Source: Methylococcaceae bacterium UBA975
Lineage (GTDB): Bacteria; Pseudomonadota; Gammaproteobacteria; Methylococcales; Cycloclasticaceae
Direction of reading: 5' to 3'
DNA length: 64,000 nucleotides
NCBI GenBank assembly: GCA_002292375.1
Contig: DBBV01000017.1
Coordinates: forward strand, 1 to 64,000
Within the stretch, counting starts at the first letter, position 1; each line of letters starts with the position of its first letter. The translations under genes and the position numbers were made by a program. This document shows positions 17,109 to 27,010 of the stretch, piece by piece. A model generated the notes under the pieces. The model worked only from the letters and a program-made list of their open reading frames with translations. It did no database searches and was not told the DNA's origin.

Positions 17109-19520
17109 TTAATGTGCTGTTATTGTTTTATTTTTTTCAGATTTTACTTTATCTGAAGATTTCTTAGCAGATTTCGACTCGGCCACTAAAGGCGCAGGCA
17201 GTGTCTCCAAAGCGATCGCTAAAACTTCATCAATCCAGCGAACAGGAATGATTTTTAAGTTCTGTTTTATATTAGCAGGCATTTCCACCAAGTCTTTTTC
17301 ATTTTCATGCGGAATAATTACTGTCGTAATACCCCCTCTTAATGCCGCCAATAATTTCTCTTTTAAGCCACCAATTGGTAATACTTCACCACGAAGGGTA
17401 ATTTCACCCGTCATCGCGACGTCTGCTAACACCGGGATACCCGTCAATGACGAAACCAAGGCAGTACACATCCCAATACCGGCACTCGGCCCATCTTTTG
17501 GCGTAGCACCTTCGGGTACGTGCACGTGAACGTCTTTCTTCTGATGGAAGTCTGCTTCTATACCTAAGGCCAAGGCACGGCTTCTAACGACCGTTAAAGC
17601 TGCCTGTATGGATTCTTGCATCACATCACCTAACTTGCCAGTGAGTGTTAACTTACCCTTACCTTCAGTAATGGCGGCTTCAATCGTTAATAGCTCACCA
17701 CCCACTTCGGTCCAGGCTAGTCCTGTCACTTGACCCACTTGATTTGACTCTTCTGCTTTACCGAAACTAAAGCGCTTAACACCCAAGTACTTATTCAGAT
17801 TCCGTGAGGTGATATTGATTTTTTTCTTGGGTTTAGTTAATAAAATATCTCTCACTACCTTACGGCATATTTTAGACATTTCTCTATCGATATTTCGCAC
17901 ACCCGCTTCACGCGTGTAGTAACGAACCGTGTCTCTTATTGCAGACTGGCTAATATGTAACTCCGTCTCTTTTAGGCCATTATTTTTAAGTTGTTTTTCA
18001 ATTAAATAATTTTCCGTGATGCTAATTTTCTCATCTTCGGTGTAGCCAGATAGGTTAATTACCTCCATACGGTCCAGTAAGGGCCCGGGTATATTCATAC
18101 TATTCGCCGTGGCAACAAACATAACGTCGGATAGGTCGAAATCAACCTCAAGGTAATGATCATTAAAGGTATTGTTTTGCTCAGGATCTAATACTTCTAG
18201 TAAGGCTGAGGCCGGGTCACCTCTAAAGTCCATCGCCATTTTATCGATTTCATCCAATAGAAACAGTGGGTTCCGCGTTTCCACTTTTGACAGGTTTTGT
18301 AGGATTTTCCCTGGCATTGAGCCAATATAGGTACGTCTATGACCGCGAATTTCTGCTTCATCGCGTACACCACCTAGGGACATGCGTACAAATTTTCGGT
18401 TGGTTGCCCGGGCAATTGATTTACCTAGCGATGTTTTACCCACCCCAGGAGGCCCAACCAAGCATAAGATAGGCCCTTTCATATTTTTAACCCGTTGCTG
18501 CACCGCTAAATACTCGAGTATGCGTTCCTTAACTTTTTCTAGACCAAAGTGGTCTGCATCTAATACTTTTTGCGCAGCGGCCAAATCATGCCTGATCCGT
18601 GTGCGTTTTTTCCACGGCACGCTAATCATGCAATCGATATAATTTCTAATCACACTGGCTTCAGCCGACATCGGTGACATCATTTTTAATTTATTGAGCT
18701 CAGATTCAGCCTTCTCTTTGGCTTCTTTTGACATCCCAGCTGCATTAATTTTCTGCTCTAATTCATCAATTTCGTTACTAGCGTCATCCATGTCGCCTAA
18801 CTCTTTTTGAATCGCTTTCATTTGTTCGCTGAGGTAATATTCGCGCTGGTTTTTTTCCATTTGTTGCTTAACGCGACTACGAATCTGTTTTTCCATCTCA
18901 AGGATGTCAACCTCACCCTCCATTAGCAACATCAAATGTTCCAAACGTTCGCGTATATTAGAGGTTTCTAGGGTTCTTTGTTTTTCTTCAACTTTTTGTA
19001 CCATATGTGCTGACATGGTGTCAGCAAGGCGACCCGCTCCGTCAATGCCCGATAACGAAGTCAATACTTCAGGTGGTACTTTTTTGTTTAATTTAACGTA
19101 GTTTTCAAATGCTGAAGTAACTGTGCGCACAAGCACGTCTAATTCTTGATCTTTTAAATCAAGAACGTCTTCTAATACCGATACATCTGCGGTGAATTTT
19201 TTTTCATCAAGGATAATTTTATCAATTGTTACCCGTTGCTCACCTTCCACCAATACTTTGACTGTCCCATCGGGTAGTTTAAGTAGCTGCAATATGGTGG
19301 CCAGCGTGCCCACTTGATAAAGATCATCTACCGCTGGGTCATCATGGTCGGGGTCTTTTTGCGCGATTAAAACGATCTTTTTGTTGTCACCCATCGCCAA
19401 ATCTATCGACTGAATAGAGCGATCACGACCCACAAACAGTGGTAGCACCATGTGCGGATAAACGACTACATCCCTTAACGGAAGCACCGGTAAATTGCTT
19501 AAATTGTCTTTTTCGCTCAT
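17109..19520 (-). CDS. lon: ATP-dependent protease La
   Basis: This 803-residue cytoplasmic AAA+ serine protease degrades misfolded and regulatory proteins. It has the N-terminal substrate-binding domain (LPVLPLRDVVVYPHMV), an AAA+ domain with Walker A GPPGVGKTS and Walker B LFLLDEIDK, and a C-terminal protease domain with the catalytic Ser in PKDGPSAGIG and Lys in GGLKEKLLA. It starts at ATG with AAGGTGG seven bases upstream, and a sigma-32-like promoter precedes it. The C-terminal tail is rich in Lys and Ser. Confidence 0.98.
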   Translation of the reverse strand: MSEKDNLSNLPVLPLRDVVVYPHMVLPLFVGRDRSIQSIDLAMGDNKKIVLIAQKDPDHDDPAVDDLYQVGTLATILQLLKLPDGTVKVLVEGEQRVTIDKIILDEKKFTADVSVLEDVLDLKDQELDVLVRTVTSAFENYVKLNKKVPPEVLTSLSGIDGAGRLADTMSAHMVQKVEEKQRTLETSNIRERLEHLMLLMEGEVDILEMEKQIRSRVKQQMEKNQREYYLSEQMKAIQKELGDMDDASNEIDELEQKINAAGMSKEAKEKAESELNKLKMMSPMSAEASVIRNYIDCMISVPWKKRTRIRHDLAAAQKVLDADHFGLEKVKERILEYLAVQQRVKNMKGPILCLVGPPGVGKTSLGKSIARATNRKFVRMSLGGVRDEAEIRGHRRTYIGSMPGKILQNLSKVETRNPLFLLDEIDKMAMDFRGDPASALLEVLDPEQNNTFNDHYLEVDFDLSDVMFVATANSMNIPGPLLDRMEVINLSGYTEDEKISITENYLIEKQLKNNGLKETELHISQSAIRDTVRYYTREAGVRNIDREMSKICRKVVRDILLTKPKKKINITSRNLNKYLGVKRFSFGKAEESNQVGQVTGLAWTEVGGELLTIEAAITEGKGKLTLTGKLGDVMQESIQAALTVVRSRALALGIEADFHQKKDVHVHVPEGATPKDGPSAGIGMCTALVSSLTGIPVLADVAMTGEITLRGEVLPIGGLKEKLLAALRGGITTVIIPHENEKDLVEMPANIKQNLKIIPVRWIDEVLAIALETLPAPLVAESKSAKKSSDKVKSEKNKTITAH

Positions 19521-19558
19521 TGAGTACCACCTTAAAAAATAAATAATAATTACTATAG

Positions 19559-19587
19559 ATATTAGGGCATGAAGCGCTTTTTACAAG
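19559..19587 (-). promoter_or_regulatory. sigma-32-like heat-shock promoter for lon
   Basis: On the minus strand CTTGTA (19587-19582), a 14-base spacer, and CCCTAATAT (19567-19559) resemble the sigma-32 consensus CTTGAA-N14-CCCCATnT. It lies about 40 bases before the lon start and after the clpX terminator. lon is a classical heat-shock gene, which supports the reading; the call rests on consensus likeness only. Confidence 0.5.
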
Positions 19588-19596
19588 CGTCTAAAT

Positions 19597-19624
19597 AAAA
19601 AAAGACGCTCGAAGCGCCTTTTTT
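19597..19624 (-). terminator. intrinsic terminator between clpX and lon
   Basis: On the minus strand GGCGCT-TCG-AGCGTC forms a short stem with one G-T pair, flanked by A and T runs, ending in seven T. The A-rich 5' side extends the stem. It follows the clpX stop by about 20 bases. Confidence 0.75.
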
Positions 19625-19644
19625 CTTTTTCAGAATGACTGCGT

Positions 19645-20916
19645 TTAATCTGAAGATGCCATTTTTTGTTCATTTTCATAAATAAACAAGGGATCAGACT
19701 CACCACGAATCACTTTATCGTCAATGACTACTTTACAGACGTTTTCAAGTGATGGAAGCTCATACATCGTATCAAGCAACACCTGTTCCAGTATGGTGCG
19801 CAGTCCACGTGCACCCGTTTTACGTTTCATCGCCTTTTTAGCCACTTCTCGCAAAGCTGCCTCTCTAAACTCTAACTCGACACCTTCCATGTCAAAAAGC
19901 CTGATGTATTGTTTCGTTAAAGCGTTTTTTGGTTCACTTAAAATTTCAATCAGCGCTTCTTCATCCAGCTCTTCGAGTGTTGCTACGACTGGTAAACGTC
20001 CGACAAATTCAGGGATCAAACCATATTTGACAAGATCTTCTGGCTCTACAGTTTGCAGAACATCACCAACTGCTGGCGCATGCTCAGAACTGATGACTTC
20101 AGCAGAAAAGCCAATACCCGCATTATCTTGTGAACGATCCTGAATAACTTTTTCTAAACCAGCAAATGCACCACCGACGATAAACAGTATATTCGCCGTA
20201 TTAACCTGCAAAAACTCCTGTTGCGGGTGTTTCCTTCCACCTTGTGGTGGTACCGATGCAACGGTTCCTTCGATTAGTTTTAGCAACGCTTGTTGCACAC
20301 CTTCGCCAGACACATCACGCGTCAACGAGGGGTTATCTGATTTACGAGAAATTTTGTCAATTTCATCAATATAGACAATGCCGCTTTCTGCTTTTTCAAC
20401 GTCAAAATCGCATTTTTGCAGAATTTTTTGAATGATGTTTTCTACATCCTCACCCACGTAGCCTGCTTCGGTTAACGTCGTAGCATCAGCAATGGTAAAG
20501 GGGACATTTAATGTTCTAGCCAAGGTTTCAGCCAACAATGTTTTACCCGAACCGGTAGGTCCAATTAATAACACATTACTTTTCGCCAACTCGACCTCAT
20601 CACCGCCTTTGGTCGCTCTAAGACGTTTATAGTGATTATAGACAGCCACCGATAATATCTTCTTGGCTTGCTGTTGACCGATAACGTATTTATCTAGGGA
20701 CTCTTTTATTTCAGAGGGTTTGGGCAAATGCCCATCTTCACCTGCAGAATCAGCGTCTTGTAACTCTTCTTTAATAATATCGTTACATAGTTCAACGCAT
20801 TCATCACAGACAAACACCGAAGGGCCAGCAATTAATTTTCTTACTTCATGCTGGTTTTTACCGCAAAACGAACAAACTAAAATTTTGCCGTCGTTTGATT
20901 TATCTTTATCACTCAT
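19645..20916 (-). CDS. clpX: ClpX ATPase subunit of the Clp protease
   Basis: This AAA+ unfoldase feeds substrates to ClpP. The N-terminal zinc domain has four cysteines (CSFCGKNQ then CDECVELC). Walker A is GPTGSGKT and Walker B is IVYIDEIDK; the pore loop GYVGEDVE and the ClpP-contacting IGF loop (IGFSAE) are present. The length of 423 residues is usual. It lies 100 bases downstream of clpP. Confidence 0.98.
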   Translation of the reverse strand: MSDKDKSNDGKILVCSFCGKNQHEVRKLIAGPSVFVCDECVELCNDIIKEELQDADSAGEDGHLPKPSEIKESLDKYVIGQQQAKKILSVAVYNHYKRLRATKGGDEVELAKSNVLLIGPTGSGKTLLAETLARTLNVPFTIADATTLTEAGYVGEDVENIIQKILQKCDFDVEKAESGIVYIDEIDKISRKSDNPSLTRDVSGEGVQQALLKLIEGTVASVPPQGGRKHPQQEFLQVNTANILFIVGGAFAGLEKVIQDRSQDNAGIGFSAEVISSEHAPAVGDVLQTVEPEDLVKYGLIPEFVGRLPVVATLEELDEEALIEILSEPKNALTKQYIRLFDMEGVELEFREAALREVAKKAMKRKTGARGLRTILEQVLLDTMYELPSLENVCKVVIDDKVIRGESDPLFIYENEQKMASSD

Positions 20917-21016
20917 ACGTGCCTCGTGTCTTAAGCCTTACTGCTGCAATGTACTTAATCTGATCTTAGTCTGCTTAATTATGGTCTAGATTTCAAATCT
21001 GTCTAGGGTGAAAAAG

Positions 21017-21646
21017 CTATTTAGTAGACTCTTCAGAAATACGATGATTAAGAACTTGATCTATTAAGCCGTATTCTACCGACTTTTCAGCACTCATAAA
21101 GTTATCTCTATCGGTATCAACCTGAATAACATCTATGGGTTGCCCAGTATGACGCGCCATGATTTTATTTAAACGATCACGAATGTTTAAAATTTCTTTC
21201 GCATGAATATCAAAATCAGACGCCTGGCCTTGAAAACCACCCAAAGGTTGATGGATCATCATTCTTGAATGAGGCAAGGCAAACCGTTTACCTGCCGCAC
21301 CACCTGTCAACAATAAGGCACCCATACTAGCCGCTTGGCCCAAGCACATTGTACTCACGTCGGGTTTAATAAATTGCATGGTATCGTAAATTGACATACC
21401 TGCAGTGACAGAACCGCCTGGCGAGTTAATATACAGATGAATGTCTTTATCCGGATTCTCAGATTCTAAAAACAACATCTGAGCAACCACTAGGTTTGCC
21501 ATATGATCTTCTACTTGACCCACCAAAAAGATAACGCGTTCTTTTAAAAGACGGGAATAAATATCATATGAACGCTCACCGCGCGCCGTTTGCTCCACAA
21601 CCATTGGGACTAAACCGAGTGCTATTGCCTCAGGTGAGTTTTGCAT
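21017..21646 (-). CDS. clpP: ATP-dependent Clp protease proteolytic subunit
   Basis: This serine peptidase forms the 14-mer chamber of ClpXP. The catalytic Ser is in GQAASMGALLL and the His in RMMIHQPLGG, followed by the Asp in QVDTDRDNFMS. It has 209 residues. It begins 21 bases after the trigger factor stop, so the two are likely co-transcribed. Confidence 0.98.
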   Translation of the reverse strand: MQNSPEAIALGLVPMVVEQTARGERSYDIYSRLLKERVIFLVGQVEDHMANLVVAQMLFLESENPDKDIHLYINSPGGSVTAGMSIYDTMQFIKPDVSTMCLGQAASMGALLLTGGAAGKRFALPHSRMMIHQPLGGFQGQASDFDIHAKEILNIRDRLNKIMARHTGQPIDVIQVDTDRDNFMSAEKSVEYGLIDQVLNHRISEESTK

Positions 21647-21667
21647 AGTGTTTTCCTTTATTTACGG

Positions 21668-22972
21668 TTAACCAGCGTTTTGCGCTGAAGCCATTAGTTC
21701 TTCGAAACTGAGCGTTGTTTCTTTTATTTTTGCTCTTTCGAGCACCCAATCGACTAATTGATCTTCCAATACAACGCTTTCAATTTTTGAGCGTTCCTGA
21801 GGGTTAGACTTATACCAATTGGTCACTTCTTGTGGGTCTTGGTAAGTTTGTGCAAATTCTTCAATACGCTGGTCAACTTTATCGGCATCCGGTTTGATGT
21901 CATTCTGTTTAATCAGCTCAGACAAAAGCAAGCCTAACTTTACACGTTTTGTCGCTTGTGGCTCAAATAATTCTTTAGGAAGATCAGGCTCGTTTTGTTG
22001 CGTTTGTTGGGTTTTTTCTTTTAACGACGCAATCATTTGCTTAACTTCGTTATCAATTAACGCCTCAGGAACCTCAACTGTGTTGTTCTCTACAATAGCA
22101 TCCATCACAATCTGTTTACGTTTAGACGCAAGTGCACGGCTTAATTCCACACCCATGCTTTTTGTTAGATCCACTCTAAAGTCAGCCATATCACCACTGT
22201 CTACACCAAACTCTTTAATGAACTCTTCGTCAACTTCAGGCAATTCACTTTTTTCAACCTTAACCACTTCAACTTCAAAGTGACCGGTTTGACCAGCAAA
22301 GTCGGCTTGTTGATAATCTTCAGGGAAATTAACATCGAACGATAATTTAGCACCGGTTTTTACGCCTAGCAATTCCTCTTCAAAACCTGGAATCATGTTT
22401 TTAGAACCTAATTCCACCGGAAAGTCTTTAATCAACTCTTCTGATATTGGTTTTTCATTAACCACACCTTCAAAGTTAATGGTCACTTTGTGGCCGTTTT
22501 TCGCTTTAACTTTGACTTCTTTCCAAGTCGACTTTTGAGTTCGTAATTTTTCGATCATTGCGTCAATATCAGCATCTGCAATGTCAGCCATTGGCTTGCT
22601 AATGCTCAACTCTTCAACTGGTTTTAGTGTTATTTCTGGGTAAATTTCAAAACTAGCAGAAAACTCATAACCGTCAGCATTGTCATCATTAGCGGTAATC
22701 ACTGGCGCACTCGCCGGATTCAGCTTCTCTTCCATAATCGCTTTGTAAAATGCATTTTGCGTTAACTCTGACAAGGTTTCCGCTTTAATACCCGCGCCAA
22801 ACTTCTTTTTAATGACACTCATTGGGATTTTACCGTGTCTAAAGCCATCGATACGCGCTGTACGTTTAACTTCTTCGTAGCGTTTGTTGAGTGCAGCATC
22901 CACCTCATCTTGTGGCACTACAATGGTCATTGTTCTTTTAATATCAGAATTAGATTCAACAGAAACCTGCAT
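21668..22972 (-). CDS. tig: trigger factor
   Basis: This ribosome-associated chaperone and prolyl isomerase has 434 residues. The ribosome-binding signature GFRHGKIP (GFRxGKxP) is at about residues 43-50. The FKBP-like domain follows at about 160-240 and a long helical C-terminal arm completes the protein. It is the first protein gene of the tig-clpP-clpX-lon block and lies 43 bases after tRNA-Leu. Confidence 0.97.
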   Translation of the reverse strand: MQVSVESNSDIKRTMTIVVPQDEVDAALNKRYEEVKRTARIDGFRHGKIPMSVIKKKFGAGIKAETLSELTQNAFYKAIMEEKLNPASAPVITANDDNADGYEFSASFEIYPEITLKPVEELSISKPMADIADADIDAMIEKLRTQKSTWKEVKVKAKNGHKVTINFEGVVNEKPISEELIKDFPVELGSKNMIPGFEEELLGVKTGAKLSFDVNFPEDYQQADFAGQTGHFEVEVVKVEKSELPEVDEEFIKEFGVDSGDMADFRVDLTKSMGVELSRALASKRKQIVMDAIVENNTVEVPEALIDNEVKQMIASLKEKTQQTQQNEPDLPKELFEPQATKRVKLGLLLSELIKQNDIKPDADKVDQRIEEFAQTYQDPQEVTNWYKSNPQERSKIESVVLEDQLVDWVLERAKIKETTLSFEELMASAQNAG

Positions 22973-23015
22973 AATTACTCTCTAGTTTTTTTGGTGATTT
23001 TTAACGTTTACTTGA

Positions 23016-23101
<86 letters not shown>

Positions 23102-23195
23102 ATATGTGTTGGTGATAATGTGCGGTATCATACCTATTCTTAACGAATTATTGCACCTCTTTTTAAGACAATTTAACTAAACCCCCTTATTTTCC

Positions 23196-24068
23196 ATGAA
23201 AGCCTGTGTTTTTTTTATTTTTTATTTCTTCGCCGCTTCTCTGTTAGCGGCCTTATTTTGCTATCCCTTGTATTTGCTGTTCACAGAACAAACGTTTCTT
23301 TTTGAACGCTGGGTTAGTCGTTTTGCACTTTTATTTCTTATTCTCGGTTTAATCCCCTGCATCAAGTATTTCAAGCTTTCATTAAAATCACTGGGCCACA
23401 ACGCCTCAACCTATCTCTACATCAAACAGGTCAGTATTGGCTTTGCAGTCGGCCTCGTCATTTTAGGTTTATTGATTAGCAGTTTATTGGCATTAGATAT
23501 TCGTTTAATAAACCCTTCGGCAACTTTGTCTTCTGCTTTACTCATCAAATCGTTGATCGCTGGGCTGATTATTGCGCTTATCGAAGAAACCTTATTTAGG
23601 GGCTTATTCTTTAAACTCACCCTTAAATGGCACAACGCATTAACTGCCGTTGTCGTCAGTAGTTTTTTTTATGCTATTTTGCATTTTATAAAACCCATTG
23701 ATCATATCGATCAAAACACATTAACTATATATAGCGGCGCAGAGGTTCTGTTAAACGCTTTTATCGGTCTAATGTCTATGCAAATCAGTGATTTCGCTGC
23801 TTTGTTCGCTGTCGGTACCCTGCTTGCTTTAGTTCGGTTTAAAACTAACTCACTCACTTTTTGCATTGGTCTGCACGCCAGCTGGGTTTTTCTTATTAAA
23901 TCCAGCAAACAATTAACCGATAGCAACCCGCACTCTGATTGGTCGTTTTTAACCGGTCATTATGATGGTATTGTTGGCTGGCTTGCTTTTGCTTGGCTCA
24001 TGTTACTGTCACTCGTATATTTGATGTATATCAATAACTCGTCAAACAATCCTCAACCCAAGCGTTAG
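23196..24068 (+). CDS. CPBP-family intramembrane glutamic endopeptidase
   Basis: This 290-residue polytopic membrane protein carries the CAAX protease and bacteriocin-processing (CPBP) motifs: EETLFRG near residues 130-136 (EExxxR) and FFYAILHFI further on with the second-motif His. It has about eight hydrophobic segments. Family members cut within membranes or confer bacteriocin self-immunity; no bacteriocin gene is seen nearby. It stands alone between tRNA-Leu and feoA, and no terminator separates it from feoA. Confidence 0.82.
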   Translation: MKACVFFIFYFFAASLLAALFCYPLYLLFTEQTFLFERWVSRFALLFLILGLIPCIKYFKLSLKSLGHNASTYLYIKQVSIGFAVGLVILGLLISSLLALDIRLINPSATLSSALLIKSLIAGLIIALIEETLFRGLFFKLTLKWHNALTAVVVSSFFYAILHFIKPIDHIDQNTLTIYSGAEVLLNAFIGLMSMQISDFAALFAVGTLLALVRFKTNSLTFCIGLHASWVFLIKSSKQLTDSNPHSDWSFLTGHYDGIVGWLAFAWLMLLSLVYLMYINNSSNNPQPKR

Positions 24069-24072
24069 TCAC

Positions 24073-24100
24073 TTGACAGCACTCTCCTATAGATTAGAAT
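24073..24100 (+). promoter_or_regulatory. sigma-70 promoter of feoABC
   Basis: A perfect -35 TTGACA (24073-24078) is followed after 16 bases by TAGAAT (24095-24100) as -10. It begins just after the stop of the CPBP gene, about 40 bases before feoA. Confidence 0.7.
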
Positions 24101-24119
24101 GGGAATCATTATCATTATC
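24101..24119 (+). promoter_or_regulatory. Fur box upstream of feoA
   Basis: Read on the reverse strand, GATAATGATAATGATTCCC matches the 19-base Fur consensus GATAATGATAATCATTATC at 16 positions. It lies immediately after the -10 element, where bound Fur-Fe2+ would block transcription. Iron repression of feo is the expected outcome. Confidence 0.8.
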
Positions 24120-24137
24120 ATCAAGATTTAGAGTGTT

Positions 24138-24386
24138 ATGTCTACGAGCCCAACAGCAAAGACTTATTCTTCGTTAACTGAGATCAGCATTGGTCAGCAA
24201 GCCATGTTGTGCAAAAACACAATGGACCGTGGCCTTGAAAAAAAACTATTAGCTTTAGGTTTTTCTATGCTTATTCCGTTAAAAGTGACACAAAAAAGAA
24301 CCGGCGGCTTAGTGGTTGGCATCGGTAACGCACGCATCGCGCTGAATCAAACCTTGGCGCAAAAAATTATGATTGAAGCCATATGA
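24138..24386 (+). CDS. feoA: ferrous iron transport protein A
   Basis: This 82-residue SH3-like protein assists FeoB. It has the FeoA-type pattern LALGFSMLIPLKV and ends in a beta-strand region with ARIALN. Its stop overlaps the feoB start by four bases (ATGA). It is the first gene of the Fur-controlled operon. Confidence 0.92.
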   Translation: MSTSPTAKTYSSLTEISIGQQAMLCKNTMDRGLEKKLLALGFSMLIPLKVTQKRTGGLVVGIGNARIALNQTLAQKIMIEAI

Positions 24387-26743
24387 ACAAGCAGTGCTGC
24401 GAAGGCATAACACCACCAGCGTTATCAAATAAACGCCCCGTAGTGGCCGTCATTGGTAACCCCAATTGCGGTAAATCAACGCTGTTTAACACCATCACCG
24501 GTGTCAAACAGAAAACGGGCAACTGGCCCGGCGTCACCGTTGAGCGACGTGAAGGCTCAAGAAAAATAGGTCATGATGAACTTGTTTTTGTTGATTTACC
24601 CGGCGTTTATTCACTCGACAGTGATCGTGAAGCCTTGGACGAACAAATTGCTCGTCAATACATACTATCTGGCGCTGCCGATGCCTTACTGATTGTCGCC
24701 GATGCTTCCAATATAGAGCGCAGCCTGTACCTAACAAGCCAATTAGTCGAAACGGGTATCCCCGCTGTATTAGCGCTAAACATGATGGACGTTGCGTCCT
24801 CACGCGGCATGGATATTAACTTTTCGCTATTAGCCGAATCACTACAGCTGACTGTTGTACCGACGATGGCTCGGCAAAACAAGGGCATTGATACCTTATT
24901 GCAAGCCGTGGTTAAGGTGTTAGCTGATAAAACGTATGCGTCCCTCAGGTTGGCCTACCCAACAATTATCCAAGTCGCTGTTAGTGATATCACTGCCACC
25001 TTCGATTCGCCAACAGCGTCTAACTCGATGCAATATTGGCAAGCATTGCAGTGTTTAGAAAATCATTTTTCGGCCACCACTAACGAACAAACAAAACAGG
25101 TTGTCCAGCAGTCTCAGCTGGCTATCAAACAACAAACAGGCGAAGACCCCGACACCCTTATTGCTGCCACTCGTTATGAGTTTGCGCATCAACTGACCAC
25201 CCAGGTGGTTATTCAAGCGCGACAAACCGGCGCTCAAACACGGTCGGACTTGATCGATAAGTTCGTTCTAAATAATTACCTAGGTTTGCCTATATTCTTA
25301 TTCGCCATTTACTTAATGTTTAGCATTACGATTAATTTTGGCGGTGCTTTTATCGACTTTTTTGATATCACCTCAGGTGCGATCTTCGTCGATGGTTTTA
25401 AGCTGCAATTACAGACCCTAGGCTTTCCCAACTGGTTTCAGGTTATCTTGGCCGATGGTCTAGGCGGCGGTATTCAAGTAGTCGCTACCTTTATCCCCAT
25501 CATTGCCACCTTGTATTTTTGCTTATCTATTCTTGAAGACTCGGGCTATATGGCTAGAGCGGCTTTTGTTATGGATCGTTTTATGCGCAAACTGGGTCTG
25601 CCCGGTAAAGCCTTTGTTCCACTGATCGTTGGCTTCGGTTGTAATGTGCCATCTATTATGGCGACACGCACCCTAGAAAAACAACGTGATCGCATTATGA
25701 CAGTGATGATGGCCCCCTTTATGTCTTGCGGTGCCCGTTTATCGGTGTACGCCTTATTTGCTGCCGCATTTTTTCCACAATCGGGCCAAAATATCGTTTT
25801 TTTACTGTACCTAGTTGGTATTGCCGCAGCTATTTTTACCGCCCTATTACTTAAAAAGACCGTGCTAGAAGGTGATTCCGACATTTTTTTAATCGAATTA
25901 CCGCCTTACCACCGACCCGCCATTAAAAATTTATTAATCCATACCTGGGAACGTTTAAAAGGCTTTGTGCTAGAAGCGGGTAAGTTCATCATTGTGATGG
26001 TGATGGTCATCAATGTATTAAATTCCATCGGTACCGACGGCAGTTTTGGTAACGAAAACAGTGCTAATTCCGTATTAAGCGAGGTTAGCAAAACTTTTAC
26101 CCCAGCTTTTGAGCCGATGGGTGTGCAAGCAGAAAATTGGCCTGCGATCGTGGGCATATTTAGCGGCTTATTGGCCAAAGAAGTCGTGGTGGGCACACTC
26201 GACGCTGTGTATTCAAATTTAGAAGGGCAACACAATAATGACGATGAAGCTTTCAGTCTTAGCGACAAGTTTTCCGAAGCCCTAAGCGTCACCCAAGAGA
26301 ATGTACGCGACGCCTTTTCAAACATGGGCGATCCGCTTGGTTTGCGCACCTTAGATAGCAGCGGCGACACGCAACTGGCCGCCGAAGAACAAGACGTTAG
26401 TCGCACGCTATTTGGCACCTTGGTCAAATACTTTGACGGTAAAATTGGTGCCTTTAGCTATTTACTGTTTATTCTACTGTATGTCCCTTGTGTCGCAGCT
26501 TTGGCTGCTGTTAAACGCGAAACCGGTACTCGCTGGGCGCTTTTTTCGATATTCTGGAGCTTGTACCTGGCTTACAGCATGGCAACGTCGTTTTATCAAC
26601 TGGCCACCTTCAGCCAGCATCCAATGCAATCAATGATTTGGCTTAGTCTCTTTACGGCTGGCTTTATCATTATTTGGCTAACCTTGCGTCACATGGGGCA
26701 GCAATTGCTAGCGGTTAACTTCACTACCACTAAGAACGCATGA
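24383..26743 (+). CDS. feoB: ferrous iron transporter B
   Basis: This inner-membrane Fe2+ permease has a cytosolic GTPase domain: G1 GNPNCGKST at residues 25-33, G3 DLPGVYSL and G4 NMMD. A helical GDI-like region follows, then a polytopic C-terminal domain containing the Gate motifs, including the conserved Cys in FMSCGARL. The length of 786 residues is normal. Its stop overlaps feoC by ATGA. Confidence 0.97.
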   Translation: MNKQCCEGITPPALSNKRPVVAVIGNPNCGKSTLFNTITGVKQKTGNWPGVTVERREGSRKIGHDELVFVDLPGVYSLDSDREALDEQIARQYILSGAADALLIVADASNIERSLYLTSQLVETGIPAVLALNMMDVASSRGMDINFSLLAESLQLTVVPTMARQNKGIDTLLQAVVKVLADKTYASLRLAYPTIIQVAVSDITATFDSPTASNSMQYWQALQCLENHFSATTNEQTKQVVQQSQLAIKQQTGEDPDTLIAATRYEFAHQLTTQVVIQARQTGAQTRSDLIDKFVLNNYLGLPIFLFAIYLMFSITINFGGAFIDFFDITSGAIFVDGFKLQLQTLGFPNWFQVILADGLGGGIQVVATFIPIIATLYFCLSILEDSGYMARAAFVMDRFMRKLGLPGKAFVPLIVGFGCNVPSIMATRTLEKQRDRIMTVMMAPFMSCGARLSVYALFAAAFFPQSGQNIVFLLYLVGIAAAIFTALLLKKTVLEGDSDIFLIELPPYHRPAIKNLLIHTWERLKGFVLEAGKFIIVMVMVINVLNSIGTDGSFGNENSANSVLSEVSKTFTPAFEPMGVQAENWPAIVGIFSGLLAKEVVVGTLDAVYSNLEGQHNNDDEAFSLSDKFSEALSVTQENVRDAFSNMGDPLGLRTLDSSGDTQLAAEEQDVSRTLFGTLVKYFDGKIGAFSYLLFILLYVPCVAALAAVKRETGTRWALFSIFWSLYLAYSMATSFYQLATFSQHPMQSMIWLSLFTAGFIIIWLTLRHMGQQLLAVNFTTTKNA

Positions 26744-26970
26744 TCTTACTGGATATTAAAAACTATCTAAAACAGGCAGGAAGCGCACCTGTGCGCGATA
26801 TCGCGCTCCATTTTAAGCTATCTGAAGATGACACCCGTTCAATGTTAGAGCACTGGGTAAAAAAAGGCCGCGCCATTAAACAGCCACCGGGTACTCTTTG
26901 CCAAAGTGCTTGCACCAGTTGCGCGCCTAACACGATTGAAATTTACCGATGGCTTGAAGAAGACGTCTAA
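26740..26970 (+). CDS. feoC: FeoC-like transcriptional regulator / FeoB partner
   Basis: This 76-residue protein has a winged-helix start (MILLDIKNYLKQAGSAPVRD) and a cysteine cluster C-x3-C-x2-C (CQSACTSC) in the wing, as in FeoC proteins that carry an Fe-S cluster or protect FeoB from proteolysis. It is the last gene of the feoABC operon and converges with ppc. Confidence 0.88.
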   Translation: MILLDIKNYLKQAGSAPVRDIALHFKLSEDDTRSMLEHWVKKGRAIKQPPGTLCQSACTSCAPNTIEIYRWLEEDV

Positions 26971-27010
26971 CCAATAATCGGCCATCGTTTCAACCCGCTT
27001 TTTCGCATTA

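Noticed and set aside
26038..26427. Long minus-strand open frames inside feoB and other large genes
   Set aside because: They are antisense shadows of well-supported genes and have low-complexity Ser/Thr-rich translations.
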